Assembly: GCA_950295325.1 (NCBI GenBank)
Contig: OX485806.1
Span: 39,930,001 to 39,994,000, forward strand
Length of the DNA: 64,000 bases
Source of the DNA: Polytrichum commune
Lineage: Eukaryota > Streptophyta > Polytrichopsida > Polytrichales > Polytrichaceae
Reading direction: 5' to 3'
Shown here: positions 33,237-43,876 of the stretch, one piece after another
Layout of the letters: the number at the start of each line of letters is the position of its first letter
Position numbering within the stretch: the first letter of the stretch is position 1
Position numbers and translations under genes: made by a program
Notes under the pieces: generated by a model
What the model was told of the DNA's origin: nothing
The model's input: the letters and a program-made list of their open reading frames with translations, nothing else
The model's database searches: none

Positions 33237-33643
33237 GTAGCTCTCTAGCAGTGTGGGCAATAAATAAATAATTTTTAAGGTGCCTAAATTTGTGGGAAAT
33301 TAATTTCATTGAGTGTCCCAAAAAAATAACATTCAAAGAATGCCTAAAATCATAATAATGCAAGTGATATATATCAAAATCCAACAAAGTAGCATCAAAT
33401 AACTTCAACAAAAGTGTCTTCACGCGGCATCAATCTCACTCAAGGTATGAAAACAATTGTTTGCCGCCATAAATGAAACTAGGAAAACCATCCATGATTT
33501 ATAGGAATGATTTGGATGAATGTCTAACTTATTCAAAAAGAATTTGCCAAATTTTAGAATATTAAATTTTGATGTTGCCTAACTTACTTTTGCACTTTAA
33601 GTAATCATTAGGCAAAAAGGTGCCCAAGCTGCTAGAGAGCTAC
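33237..33643. mobile_element. MITE with GTAGCTCTCTAGCAG inverted ends
   Basis: Left end 'gtagctctctagcagtgtgg' and right end, reversed, 'gtagctctctagcagcttgg' share 15 terminal bases exactly, then 'gggca'. The interior includes paired words such as 'ttcattgagtgtccc' and 'tgcctaa' in both directions but no transposase. The flanks (ending 'tacc' and starting 'aata') give no clear target duplication. No second copy is seen in the window. Confidence 0.65.
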
Positions 33644-33856
33644 AATATATATTACACAATGTCTAGAAGAGTGGCTAGAACCCACAACCTTAACTAGGAT
33701 CCCACAACAACGAGTTTCTTTTAATCAACTTTTACCCTCTCAAACCGAATTCGGTTCCCAAAATGGAATAAAGAGGCAATCTACTTCCCCTCCTCAAACC
33801 TTGAGGCGTGCATCCTCTCTTACATTCATAAATCATGTGCTTGCATTGCCTTCGAA

Positions 33857-34361
33857 TTAGGGCCACTTCACACACGAGCCAAGAGCCGAGACCGTGAAAT
33901 TATGAGAGCCCAAAAGAAAGTGTCCAAAGGCCGTCCCAACACACCTCCACAATCATGTAGTGTGGTCACGGATCCTCAAGTGTAGTGTGAAGTCATATGT
34001 GACCAAGCCCGCAACCAAATGCTATTTCAATGAATTTTTATTCATGCCGGTCCTCGCACATGATAAAATAGAATAAACCGATGGTTGTGAGCATTCGGAG
34101 TGTCATGGTCTCATGGTTTTATGTTAGGCCTACCTCCAAGAGGTGGTTTTTGAAAATAGTTCAAGTGACCATGAAGCCCTATCCATTCGATGCCATGTAG
34201 GAATCCATGTAGACTTTGCATCCATCTTGCATTCACATACTCCGTTGGTCCCTCAAGCGTAGTGTGAAGCGAACTTGGACCGGCTCCGCCTTTTCCACCA
34301 ATGAGAGTGCTTGAAGTGTAATGGTCACGGGCTCTCAGTCTCGTGTGTGATGTGGCCCTTA
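33857..34361. mobile_element. hAT-like inverted-repeat element TAGGGCC, copy 2
   Basis: The element starts 'ttagggccacttcacacacg' and ends 'cgtgtgtgatgtggccctta', so its termini are well-preserved inverted repeats. It is collinear with copy 1 (5963-6466) when reversed, including 'gtgtccaaaggc', 'ctcaagtgtagtgtgaag' and 'gcctacctccaagaggtgg'. The open minus frame at 34111-34437 lies across the element end and is not a gene. Confidence 0.7.
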
Positions 34362-34834
34362 ACACCCCTCTATATTGCGTTTTGGTGGAGGAAAAAGAGG
34401 ATACATATACAAATGTATGGCTAAGAAATAGCATCATGAATATGCATCACACACAAATAAATTAGAAAGTAATACCATAGGATATGTATACATGAATTAT
34501 GAAGTCCTGAAAAGAAGGCTTTAATTAGTTGCATGCAAAACTTAACTTTCAAACACCCTATCCCTAATCTAGAAACTTGGCAAGACCTCAAAGATGTCAT
34601 GCATTGTGTGTAGAACCAATTATCATTACCCTAGCGAAACCTCTATCCTACATCCCACCAACCTCATATCAATTCTAACTTGTAAATGCCTTTCTTGTAA
34701 ACTTACAATTGTGTTCTATCCTCTATAGGGCATTATATAGTTACATTGCCAAGAAATAGAATACCCCATTGTTGTGTATATTTTGTAACTCATTGTCATG
34801 ATTAATGCCCCTTCTTAGAGCACGTGTGCTATAG

Positions 34835-34887
<53 letters not shown>

Positions 34888-35689
34888 TTTCACTAACTTG
34901 ACCTGGACATGAAAGTGTGCCCTAAGAATGTGATCATATTGACCACCCCTTAATGCACCTAACGTTTAAACTCAAGATTGGATCCAAACTTGATGATTGG
35001 GCTGTCAAATTAAGAGAATCACCAAGTTTCTCTTACTTCTTTTGAATGAGAATCACCAAGATTTGGCGGGAAAATGATGACACTTCAATTTTTCTACATT
35101 GGACCCAAACCCTAGTATAAACACTCGGGATCCAAAATTTCTCCCTCGACCAATGTGGTCACTTGAGTTTGGTCTTGCACCCTAGTGTACAAGGGCTTCA
35201 AGTGGCGCCCGACCGGTGAGGGGGCCCGCGGGGGGGGTGGGGGGGGGGCTATCATAACGGCTCTTGGCTTCTTCCTCCCTTCGCTTGCCTTGAAGTAGGC
35301 TTGGTCACGGCGGGCCCCGTGCCCTTAAAGGCTCCCAACCCATTCATGGGCCCCATCATATTATTCGCCCTCCCGTCACGTGCAAAATACTATACAAAAA
35401 TACCAATCATACAATACAATTCAACCTCACCAATTTCTAAATCTATTGTTGCCGTTTCACTGCATGCTGACTTGAATGAGAGCCGCTTCGAGTACTAGCT
35501 AGGTTCGCCTACGGTAGCCGTTTGGTTCTTTGGATACACTACTTCAATTCCTTCCGCATCCAATTCTCGGAGCATATGAAACATGCAATTAGCAATTTCA
35601 AATCGTGTCCGTAACCATTTGCCTCATGATGTTTTGGAGCTCATATGAACATCTTATTCATTATCCAAGAGAATATTTTCGTGCTCGTT
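34362..35689. other. Intergenic DNA with (GA)n microsatellite and G-run block
   Basis: A (GA)n microsatellite spans 34838-34883. A GC-rich, G-run block lies at 35205-35250 ('gggggtgggggggggg'). No gene is recognised, and the plus frame at 35301-35498 is not family-like. Confidence 0.4.
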
Positions 35690-35860
35690 AAGTGGTCGTT
35701 AGGTCTCCTCGATTTTGTTGATTATTGAGCCTAGAAAAGTTAGCATAGTTTGAGCATGTAGTTCAGTCTCTTATGCAAATGTGTCTCTATGGTGTCCATT
35801 CTTAGATCCACGCCTAATCACATACCACAAAACATAGGTATTTTGAATTATTATTGTGTT
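35690..35860 (+). repeat. DR1 dispersed repeat fragment
   Basis: Segments 'tgttgattattgagcctag', 'tttgagcatgtagttcagtc', 'aatgtgtctctatggtgtcc', 'gatccacgcctaatcacata' follow the DR1 order. This is one of the best-preserved copies in the window. Confidence 0.55.
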
Positions 35861-36639
35861 TGGTATTAGGCACGCCTACCTTATCCCCCCTTTCCCCTCC
35901 CCTTACAACAAACAATTTTTTATAATTATATTACTTAGATTTTTCTTTTTTTGGGATAACAAATGGATTCGAATTGCATTGATAAAAAAAAACATAGGCA
36001 GAGCGGGCCTAATTCGGTTAGGACAAGAATTTGTGCAATGGTAGGTGTGGATCTAAGAAGTCATGTCAAACATACATGCGATTATAAGACATTGCACGAC
36101 AACTTTCAAATTTGTTTATCATTTAAAACTCAATATTGAAAATAATTTGGGGATGTGTGACCAAGCTATGGATCCATGGCGGTTACCTCTAAAACGTCAA
36201 GGGAGGGAGGGGGGGGGGAGGTTCAAGTTTTTTTTGCACTTGAACTTGGCTTTCTCCATCCCGGCGTGAGTATGCCCAATTGCTATCAAATTCTGCAATG
36301 GATAGTTCTTTGGACACTTTAGTTGTAGATGTGATGGACATGCAATCTTGTAGGGATACATTGCACAATCTTTGCCAACATCATCAAAATTCATAAAGAA
36401 GACAATAAGTTCTTGCTTTTGTAGTGTGTGCTATGGTGAAGACATCATCCAAGGTCTATGTAATTTAACTCCATATTGTGTCACTTTGTTAGCATATTCC
36501 TTTGATGCAATTGTTCTTTCGTACTTATGTATCTTCATTTATGTTTACAAAGTGGTATTTTACATTGAAATATGTCATTTATGCCAAAGGCACTTGTAAT
36601 GTGCGCCCAGGAGAGACATTTTGTTGCGTTAGAAAATCA

Positions 36640-37420
36640 TGCAAGAACAAACATAAGGTCCAATTATAAGATTTGAGGGAGAAAAAAATGAGAATATTAG
36701 TTCTATCATAGCCCTTGATAGATTTATTATAGGTTTCAAAAGGAATAAACATAGTGTTCCTATAAAAGGTGAGTGTTAATATACATAATCAATGATTAAC
36801 TCATGAGGTAAAATTTTACCTTTTATGCAATATGTTCTTATTTTTGTTTGTTGTAATAATATCTAATAGTGTATACTTCCTATCCATCCGAATTTGTAAT
36901 TTCAAAATACATATTTTGTCTCAACAATACCTTGTAATAAAATCGAGTGAAATGATTATGACAACAATACTTTTTCTTTCAATTATAGGGGCAAGAATTG
37001 GAATGTGAGATCCATCAATTGCTCGAATGATATGAGGAATCTCATGAAGTGCCTCAAATTCTTGTGCTAATCTCCTAAACCAAAGTGGATTTGGAAATTA
37101 AACCAAAGTGTGTTGCACATAAACTCTTACCAATCTACAAAAAATTCTCACAATCCTTGAAATTGTATTTTCAGCCATCCCATATACCTCGCCTATAGTA
37201 CAAAACGTATTTCAGTCCCAAGCCTTTCTAATGACATTGCAACTCTACTTGCAATTGAAATTGCCTCTCTCTCTCATACGTATATTCTTCTACTAAAAAT
37301 ATGGACCTAACCTCTCAAAAAGGAACTTGATTGTATCATGAGATACATGAGTTATTTGCATGGGCATTTTTTTTTGAAATAACCCAATAATCATCTATCA
37401 ATGAACCCTGCATTTCTCAC
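36640..37420 (-). pseudogene. PIF/Harbinger transposase pseudogene
   Basis: On the minus strand, fragments in three frames follow the known order of a PIF/Harbinger DDE transposase: 'FLFERLGPYF' and 'MREAISIASRVAMSL' style sequence near 37250-37310; 'IGEVYGMAENTISRIVRIFC' at 37121-37203; 'EALHEIPHIIRAIDGSHIPI' at about 36985-37045, where the D of DGSH is the first catalytic aspartate; 'SFHSILLQGIVETKYVF' then 'NYKFGWIGSIH' at 36868-36955; and 'GKILPHELI' near 36800. Stops (for example after YVF) and frameshifts break it, and the third catalytic residue is not traceable. The family normally acts in the nucleus, cutting elements with TWA target sites. The flanking terminal repeats were not found. 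Confidence 0.8.
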
Positions 37421-37734
37421 AAATGCCCACACACTAACGATTGCTCATCTTTATACTCTCAAAGCAAATGCTAAAAATTAGGGCAATCTCTCAGTCTTCA
37501 TTGAGTATCAATGCTTGCATATCAAGCACATGTTTGCACAATCATGTGCAAACATTAATTTCTAATGACATTGCAACACTACTATTCTTTCAACATGATC
37601 CATCATGCTTTTCTTTACTTCCTCACTAGCACAAAACTAAAAAAAGAAAATGAGAAGAAAGAAGATATGTAACAAGTGAGGTAGGGTTGCCCCTCATTTT
37701 CCACCAATAAAGTATGAAATGGTCCCTCGACATG

Positions 37735-37882
37735 GTCCATTCTAATGTCACACTATGTTTGAGGGTCCATGATGACACATAATGGTTTTCTCAACACCCA
37801 TGGTACGGCCTTTGGATGAGAGTCAAGGGCGCCCACCATTACATGGTCACGGCCCTTGGCTCATGTATATAATGGCCCTAAA
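37735..37882. mobile_element. hAT-like TAGGGCC element, fragment
   Basis: Segments 'tgtttgagggtccatgatga', 'acggcctttggatgagag', 'ccattacatggtcacggccc' and the terminal 'atggcccta' match one half of the elements at 5963-6466 and 33857-34361. It abuts an M1 MITE whose left TA flank is at 37901. Confidence 0.5.
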
Positions 37883-37902
37883 GGCATATGGTGCAAGCAC
37901 TA

Positions 37903-38295
37903 CACTAAATATTGTGTTTAGTGTCATATGATATTTTATGTCACTCTGATAACTTTTCTACTGACACTTTTTATGACCGAAGTTTACAAGCATTGTCATC
38001 GCAACTTACTTTTAGTTCATCCGATGCCAATTATGAAACGACGTTTGGTATATTTTGCATCTTAGCAATTATGTAATCAAATTTTGTCATGGATGATTCA
38101 AATCTAGATGAAAAATCACTTAGTAAGTGACAATGTTTGCAACATTGTAAGTCTCTAAAGACCAATTTATTTTTTTACGAGGAATGGCAATTAGTGTTAG
38201 GTTTACATGTAGTGTTGGTGGCACTAGATAGCTAGTTTATAATTAGCATTGACCAAGACAGATGGAATTGGTGACACTAAATACAATATTTAGTG
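37903..38295 (-). mobile_element. TA-flanked MITE M1, inverted complete copy
   Basis: Ends are 'cactaaatattgtgtttagt' and 'cactaaatacaatatttagtg', each a small palindrome, flanked by TA (37901-37902 and 38296-38297). Read on the minus strand the body matches 28602-28980, including 'ccaattccatctgtcttgg' and 'aacctaacactaattgccat'. No coding sequence. Confidence 0.7.
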
Positions 38296-39340
38296 TATAC
38301 ACTATCAACCTAGTGGAGCCCACACAACACACTCTACAATACAAGAGCCCAAAGAAGTAAGACAATGGAGACAATCATGGCGCAAAGAGAAGGGAAACGA
38401 GCATTTAAGAACACATGGTGACACCCACACCAAACAAAGCATCAAAAAGAACTAGACAACACAACACCGGTCAAGACAAAAATGTCTTATTTCCTAGCAT
38501 TGACATTATTTCTCAAGTGTGGTTTATCGCTTTGATCCATGAGACTTTGTGGTACAAAGAAGGAAGATAATTTGGAAGGAGAATTAACCCGACAAAGACT
38601 TTGCAAAGCTAGGAGTTCCTCCAAGTGAAGTCGCGATATTCCGAGCCCTTAGGAGAGCATTCCGAGAGAAACGGACCCCCTTAAAAGGCTACCGGATAAC
38701 AAGTAGTCTTGAAACACCAATCAACACCATTAGTTTGTAAGAAGCAAACGTGGTGTGTTTGGATTGTTATTTCCTAAAATTTAGTATGGCATAATGGGAG
38801 AGAGGATGTGCATGACATGGCTTTGGATCCACCTTCTTAGATTTGGCAATCGATTGACACGGTTGGTTGACTTAAACTAAATATGTTGTATTGACAATCC
38901 ATACCATTTGTTGGATTGGTCATATCTTCAAAATTTTATTCATGTTTTTTATATAATATAATATAATATTTATAACTTTGATTTTACTTTTGTTGAGAAT
39001 AGCACACACATTTTCTTCCACAAAATCATGTGAGTTATTGTGGCATTTCATTATGACAGCTTAAATATTTAATATAAAAAAATTAAAATTTAATACTAAA
39101 CATTAAATTGTAATTACGTCATGTGAAGTATGATTATATGGAATTCTAGACTTACATTTCATTGGTGGTAGTGGGCTCAAATGCCTTGGTTAGGGTATCA
39201 ACCAAAAGCATATGTTACAATCGATACCCTAACGATAAATCTACCTCTCCATATTTTAATATAAATTCTAGAATATGATCGCCCTTTATTCTGGTGTAAA
39301 GTGTAATGTTGATACCTAAATATATGTCTAAAATTCAATT
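38296..39340. other. Intergenic DNA, nothing recognised
   Basis: AT-rich sequence without open frames, matched repeats or RNA genes. A small inverted repeat, 'gttagggtatc' against 'gataccctaac' at 39189-39231, could form a hairpin with a loop of about 21 bases. Confidence 0.3.
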
Positions 39341-39685
39341 AGGCACGTCTACATTAGATATGTGTGGAGTTTGAAAGTGCCCATGAAAAGGTCACATCCC
39401 TTATGATTCTTGGACACACACATCATTTACAGTAGAAGAGGTAGATTGTTTGCTTTGAAAACTGGAGTTGGGTCAAATTTTGTTCCCCAACACAAGTATG
39501 CTCAATGTTCATTCTTATATTCACACCCAACTATACATCACTTGTGTGTGTGTGTGTGTGTGTGTCTCCTTTGAAGACCAGGAAACCGAATCAAGTACAT
39601 CTACCTTAGATATATGTGGAGCTTGAAAGTGCCCACGATAGGGTCACAAACCTTACATTTTCCAGACAAGCATATCCCAACCACT

Positions 39686-39752
<67 letters not shown>

Positions 39753-39800
39753 CCATTGAAGACCAAGAACTGAATTAGGCACATCTACCTTAGGGTTGGT
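39340..39800. repeat. Local tandem duplication with TG and TA microsatellites
   Basis: The phrase 'aggcacgtctacattaga' near 39342 recurs as 'tacatctaccttagatata' near 39596 and 'gcacatctaccttaggg' near 39780, each time after 'gaagaccaagaa(c)' type sequence, with 'gagtttgaaagtgcccatga' and 'gagcttgaaagtgcccacga' following. A (TG)n tract lies at 39543-39566, (TA)n at 39689-39720 and (TG)n at 39727-39752. Unequal exchange at the microsatellites is a plausible origin. Confidence 0.65.
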
Positions 39801-40184
39801 TTAGACTACAGTGAAGAAGTACACCGGTCGGTCAGGGATTCCAACCCAAGTCAAAAATAGTTTAGGCAACAGTGGGTACATGAAGATGGGAATTTTTTTT
39901 AAAAACAAAAAAAACCCAATCGCCTGAAGTCGGAGTTCTTTGGAGACCAAGGTTTTTCTTGTCCGAATGTTTGCGGTTGCCCATGAAACTTGACCTCATG
40001 AGAACTCCCCTAGCCCCAAACGTTGCCAAGTTGACATCCATGTCAATTTTTCATTCATGCTTGCAGTCATCCACTAGAGAAGTCTGGGCCGTAACGTAAA
40101 CCTTGGCCGGTGAAGAACCCGTTCCGCAGCCAACCATATCACTCCATTCCCCCTCAAATTCTCGACCGGTGCACCTACGATCGG

Positions 40185-40480
40185 GGAGAACCGGCAGTCA
40201 ATCACAAATGAACCGGTTGAGTTGGAGAAACAACCGGTTGGCGTTGACGGGGGAGGTTTTTGGGCACTCATAATCGGTTGAGACCCTCCTAGTGTTTGCA
40301 AGTCCAACCGGTTTACATGTTGACGACATCCTCCGGTTTTCCTTCATTAAATTGGGGAACATTCCTACAACTTCCTCTAAAATGATCGGTAAGTTTCCTG
40401 AAGTCTTGAAGTTCTTCAACCGGTGAACCGGTTATTTCTCAAACTGAACCGGTTCATCTGTAACTAACTGCCGGTTCTCC
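40185..40480. mobile_element. MITE rich in ACCGGTT with inverted termini
   Basis: The left end 'ggagaaccggcagtcaatca' and, reversed from the right, 'ggagaaccggcagttagtta' show clear inverted termini, followed on both sides by 'gatgaaccggtt' and 'gagaaa(ta)aaccggtt'. The palindromic word ACCGGT occurs repeatedly. The open minus frames at 40074-40307 and 40198-40419 cross this element and are not genes. A truncated relative is at 7149-7383, and part of the right arm is amplified at 31140-31432. Confidence 0.7.
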
Positions 40481-40527
40481 TCCATTCAGCGTGACCCCAA
40501 ACCGATCGGCCCCGAGGTGTATGTAAT

Positions 40528-41010
40528 GTGGAGTTTGAAAGTGGGCACAATAAGGAAGGCCACATACATTACATACATACATTACATACCTTACCCCACC
40601 CCCTGGACGACACACACAGCCTTTTACAGAGGAGGAGGCAGAAGGGGTGGGGTGCTTTGAAAGCCGCCCCCGCCCCACCTGTGGGGTCAAATGGTGTTGT
40701 CGATGACAAGACAAGGGAGTGCACGAATAATAATAAGTTGAGGGAGGGGGAGGAGGAGGGGGGGGGGGGGGGGGGGGGGGTCACCGGTGCGTGGGGGGGC
40801 GCTCCCTTGCCAGGCCGGCCCGGCCACCTGCCAAAGGGAAAGGGAAAGGGAGGGGGTCCCCCCCCCCCCCCTTCCCCCTCTTTTTGCTTCCCTTCTTCTG
40901 GGCTCAAATCTCTGCCACTTCGATTGCTTCCGTACCCACCCCCACCTGCGCCCACCCACCTGCCCATTCCATTCCATTGCAATAGAAGTTAAGCTAAAGT
41001 TAAGCTAAGC
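40528..41010. repeat. GC-rich low-complexity block with 23-G and 14-C runs
   Basis: A run of 23 G lies at 40758-40780, another G tract at 40791-40798, and a run of 14 C at 40858-40871, in a strongly skewed block with GGGAAA repeats. Open frames on both strands (for example 40528-40992 and 40569-40982) encode glycine/proline-only low complexity and are artefacts. The G-runs could fold as G-quadruplexes, and the C-run could form i-motif structure. An (AGCTA)n tract follows at 40990-41018. Confidence 0.75.
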
Positions 41011-41065
41011 TAAGCTAAGTGGGGGTTCCTCCTCAACGGGGAAAAAAAAAAAAAAAAAAACTTTT

Positions 41066-41830
41066 GGCTCTGCGCCCACCTCATGGAAGGTAAGGTAAGG
41101 TGGTCTTTAACGGACACACTTGTCGTTTCCCCTCCTTGTAGGATACGAAACGCGTGATTTAGTGCGAGAACGTTCAAGAGAAATGTATTGGCTGGAGATA
41201 TTTATAACACGCATATGTGGGGATCTGAAGTTCGTACACCTATTCTAGAGGTGATCAAAGTTGATAGATCGGAGGATGAGTGTTTCGGCTCTATGCCCAC
41301 ATTTTGTAAGGTAAGGTAAGGTAAGGTAAGGTAAGCGAGTCTTTAACGGACACACTTGTCGTTTCAAGGTAAGCGGGTCATTAACGGACACACTTGTCGT
41401 TTCCCCTCCTCGTGGGATACGAAACGCGTGACTTAGTGCGAGGACGTTCAAGAGAAGTGTATCGGCTGGAGATATTTAGAATACGCATCTGTGGGGATTT
41501 GAAGTTCGTACACCTATTCTAGATGTGATCAAAGTTGATAGATCGGAGGATGAGTGTTTCGGCTCTGTGCCCACGTCCTGTAAGGTAAGGTAAGGTAAGG
41601 TAAGCGGGTCTTTAACGGACACACTTGTCGTTTCAAGGTAAGCGGGTCATTAACGGACACACTTGTCGTTTCCCCTCCTTGTGGGATACGAAACGCGCGA
41701 CTTTGTGCGAGAACGTTCAAGAGAAATGTATCGGTTGGGGATGTTTAGAATACACATCTATGGGGATTTGAAGTTCATACGCCTATTCTAAAGGTGATGA
41801 AAGTTCATAGATCGGAGGATGAGTGTTTCG
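41066..41830. repeat. Three-unit tandem repeat of about 270 bp with nested AAGGT microsatellites
   Basis: The marker 'ggaggatgagtgtttcgg' ends each unit at 41271, 41545 and 41814, giving periods of 274 and 269 bp. Each unit opens 'ggctctgtgcccac' (variant), then (AAGGT)n, then 'ctttaacggacacacttgtc', then 'gatacgaaacgcg' and 'gaacgttcaagagaa'. Units two and three also duplicate 'aacggacacacttgtcgttt' internally. Differences between units are few, so the array is young. It is richer in CpG than its surroundings. The minus frames in it are artefacts of repetition. Confidence 0.85.
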
Positions 41831-42079
41831 GTGGCGATACAAGGTCGGAAGCAATTTTGTGTTCCTTTTCGTAGATGTGTTTAAATGCAAATCTAGAAAT
41901 CTTGTACATATATTGGTAACCACATCCAACGCATGTCTGTATTGAGTCATGGAGTCGATGGTAACTTAGTTGTGTTATGATTTAGGGCCGCTTTGCACTA
42001 CGGCTTCATTTCTAAGTCCTACTTTTCAAGCAACAAGGTTGGTGGAGAGCGACGTCCCTCACGAATTCACTTAACAATA

Positions 42080-42299
42080 GGTCCCGGATACTAAGTCCAA
42101 AATTGAAAGTCATGATATCCTACGTGACAACATCTATGGCGCCAAGAAGACATTTGTTGAAGTGAGATTGGATTACATGCTCAGAAATATGATATCCATT
42201 TTAGACTCAATAATGAATCTAATTGGGATATGTTTATGATTATTTGATGAACATGTATAAGATATTCATGTGACCTCTGAATATAATGCGGAAAGCAAC
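42080..42299 (-). repeat. DR1 dispersed repeat, inverted fragment
   Basis: Segments 'gattggattacatgctcaga' and 'ccattttagactcaataatg' are the reverse of the DR1 core. The continuation 'attgctaaccatctcatact' is found at 43052, on the other side of the pogo-like element, so that element seems to have inserted into a DR1 copy. Confidence 0.45.
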
Positions 42300-42301
42300 T
42301 A

Positions 42302-43030
42302 CAGTCTAATCTCGTTAATACGACACCCTCGATATTACGACACATTTTTGCGTGACCAAACTTTTTAGATTAAAACTCCCTCTTTTATACGTCTACGACA
42401 CTCGATAATGCGACATCTAGAATCTCCGTGTTGTCATATTGAAGAGGTAGTTAATGCTAAAATTCTTTTCACCTATGTTATGTACATCTAAGATACATCC
42501 ATTTTCACTTGGGAACTACTTGGGAACTTCACTTACCATTGGGAACTTAATGAGAATTAGGGTTACTAGTGTGAAATGGACAGGGTTAGGGTTAGAGTGG
42601 CCTCTTGCCTATTACGTTGCTAAACGTCATGATTCATTGTTGTCTAGATTTATATTAGAGAACTCTTTATATTTCAGTGTTAATGAAAATATTAGGTTTT
42701 AAAAGTTAGTAGAGAATTTAGATAAGATGACAGTTGCTAACTTGGGTAGGCAACACCAAAGATCTTTCAACTCCTATTTCAAGAGTTCTTGAGAATATTT
42801 GTATTTGTTTGGAGTTATATTTTATTATTTCTTACCATCAATATTGCTTAAACTTGTTGTATATATATATATATATATTTATTTATTTAAGCTCATATTA
42901 CTTATGTTTTTGTATTCTCTCTATAATACGACAACTTTACGCCGTTTGTCATATTAATGAGAAGACGACCCCTCAATAATACGACCTTTTTTGTGTTTCC
43001 CAAACGCGTTATACTAAAGAGGGAGAACAG
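42302..43030. mobile_element. pogo-like TA-flanked element, non-autonomous
   Basis: The left end 'cagtctaatctcgttaatac' continues with 'gacaccctcgatattacgac'. The right end, reversed, begins 'ctgttctccctctttagtat' and soon has 'ggtcgtattattgaggggtc'. Repeated TACGAC words in both subterminal regions and TA flanks (42300-42301, 43031-43032) fit plant pogo-type Tc1/mariner elements. The interior frames (42454-42702, 42734-42979) have no transposase motif. Confidence 0.65.
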
Positions 43031-43506
43031 TATTGCGTTGATTTCAAATTGCTAACCATCTCATACTAAACGAGAACCAAAACCAAGTCCATGGCTTGAT
43101 GTGGACTCGCACTAGATACGATCACCAATCTATCTATGACGTTCCTAGATTTGAATTTCACATTGAATGCCAACACTAACTTTTTTTAAAGAAAGAACGG
43201 AAACTGTGTAACTCTTAAGTCTTTAAATAAAACTCAACGCTGAATATTGTACTTGTGTGTCATATGGTATTTTATAGTATCCAGCTTTGCTATAATGGGC
43301 ACATATGGAGGGTTTATGTACTCAAAGGGCTGCACAATAAAAGTTTTGAAACCAAGTAAGGGAAGATGGTGCCCTAAATGAGTCGGTTATCAAGTTTTAT
43401 CCGTATTTGGATGCCCATCATTACTTACAACTCAAGTGAAAGATTAAATCTAAATGACGTTGAATTCAATGTCATAACATTATTTAATTGAGTAACCATG
43501 TTGCCC

Positions 43507-43876
43507 TAACATTACCCAACCCAATACTCTTAACTCCGGCGCGGAGTTCGATGCGGCTCCGATGCGGCTCCGGGGAGGTTCGGATGCCAGCTCCGGTGGG
43601 TCCATTTTTCTGGCCCTCCCCGTTTTGGCCCCTTGATGACTTTTTTTGGTTTTTTTTTTGCTAAATTTGGGTTCTACGGCCCCAAATTACTCTAGGAGGC
43701 CCCTTATGAGATCAAGTAAGGCCCCACCCAATCAAAAAAATAGGGGGCAATTTTTGCCCCAACCCACCCGAACCCACCCGAACCCACCGGAGCTGGCATC
43801 CGAACCTCCCCGGAGCCGCATCGGAGCCGCATCGAACTCCGCGCCGGAGTTAAGAGTATTGGGTTGGGTAATGTTA
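43507..43876. mobile_element. MITE with perfectly identical 95-bp inverted arms
   Basis: The left arm 43507-43601 and right arm 43782-43876 are exact reverse complements over all 95 bases, counting the terminal 'taacattacccaaccc'. The arms are GC-rich, with repeated 'gatgcggctcc'. The loop of about 180 bp holds T-runs and a small 'acccacccga' tandem. If TA is the target, the element is 43509-43874. Perfect arms in a window where other MITEs have many mismatches suggest recent insertion, or strong selection or conversion. The frame at 43646-43945 is a by-product of the arm. Confidence 0.85.

Noticed and set aside
34111-34437. 108-codon minus frame
   Set aside because: Most of it is hAT-like element sequence crossing the terminal repeat; no protein family is evident.
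40528-40992. Longest plus frame in the window (154 codons) and overlapping minus frames
   Set aside because: It runs through G- and C-runs and simple repeats; the product is glycine/proline low complexity and several frames on both strands are open for the same reason.
41245-41720. Two nearly identical minus-strand peptides
   Set aside because: They come from two units of the same 270-bp tandem repeat and have no domain.
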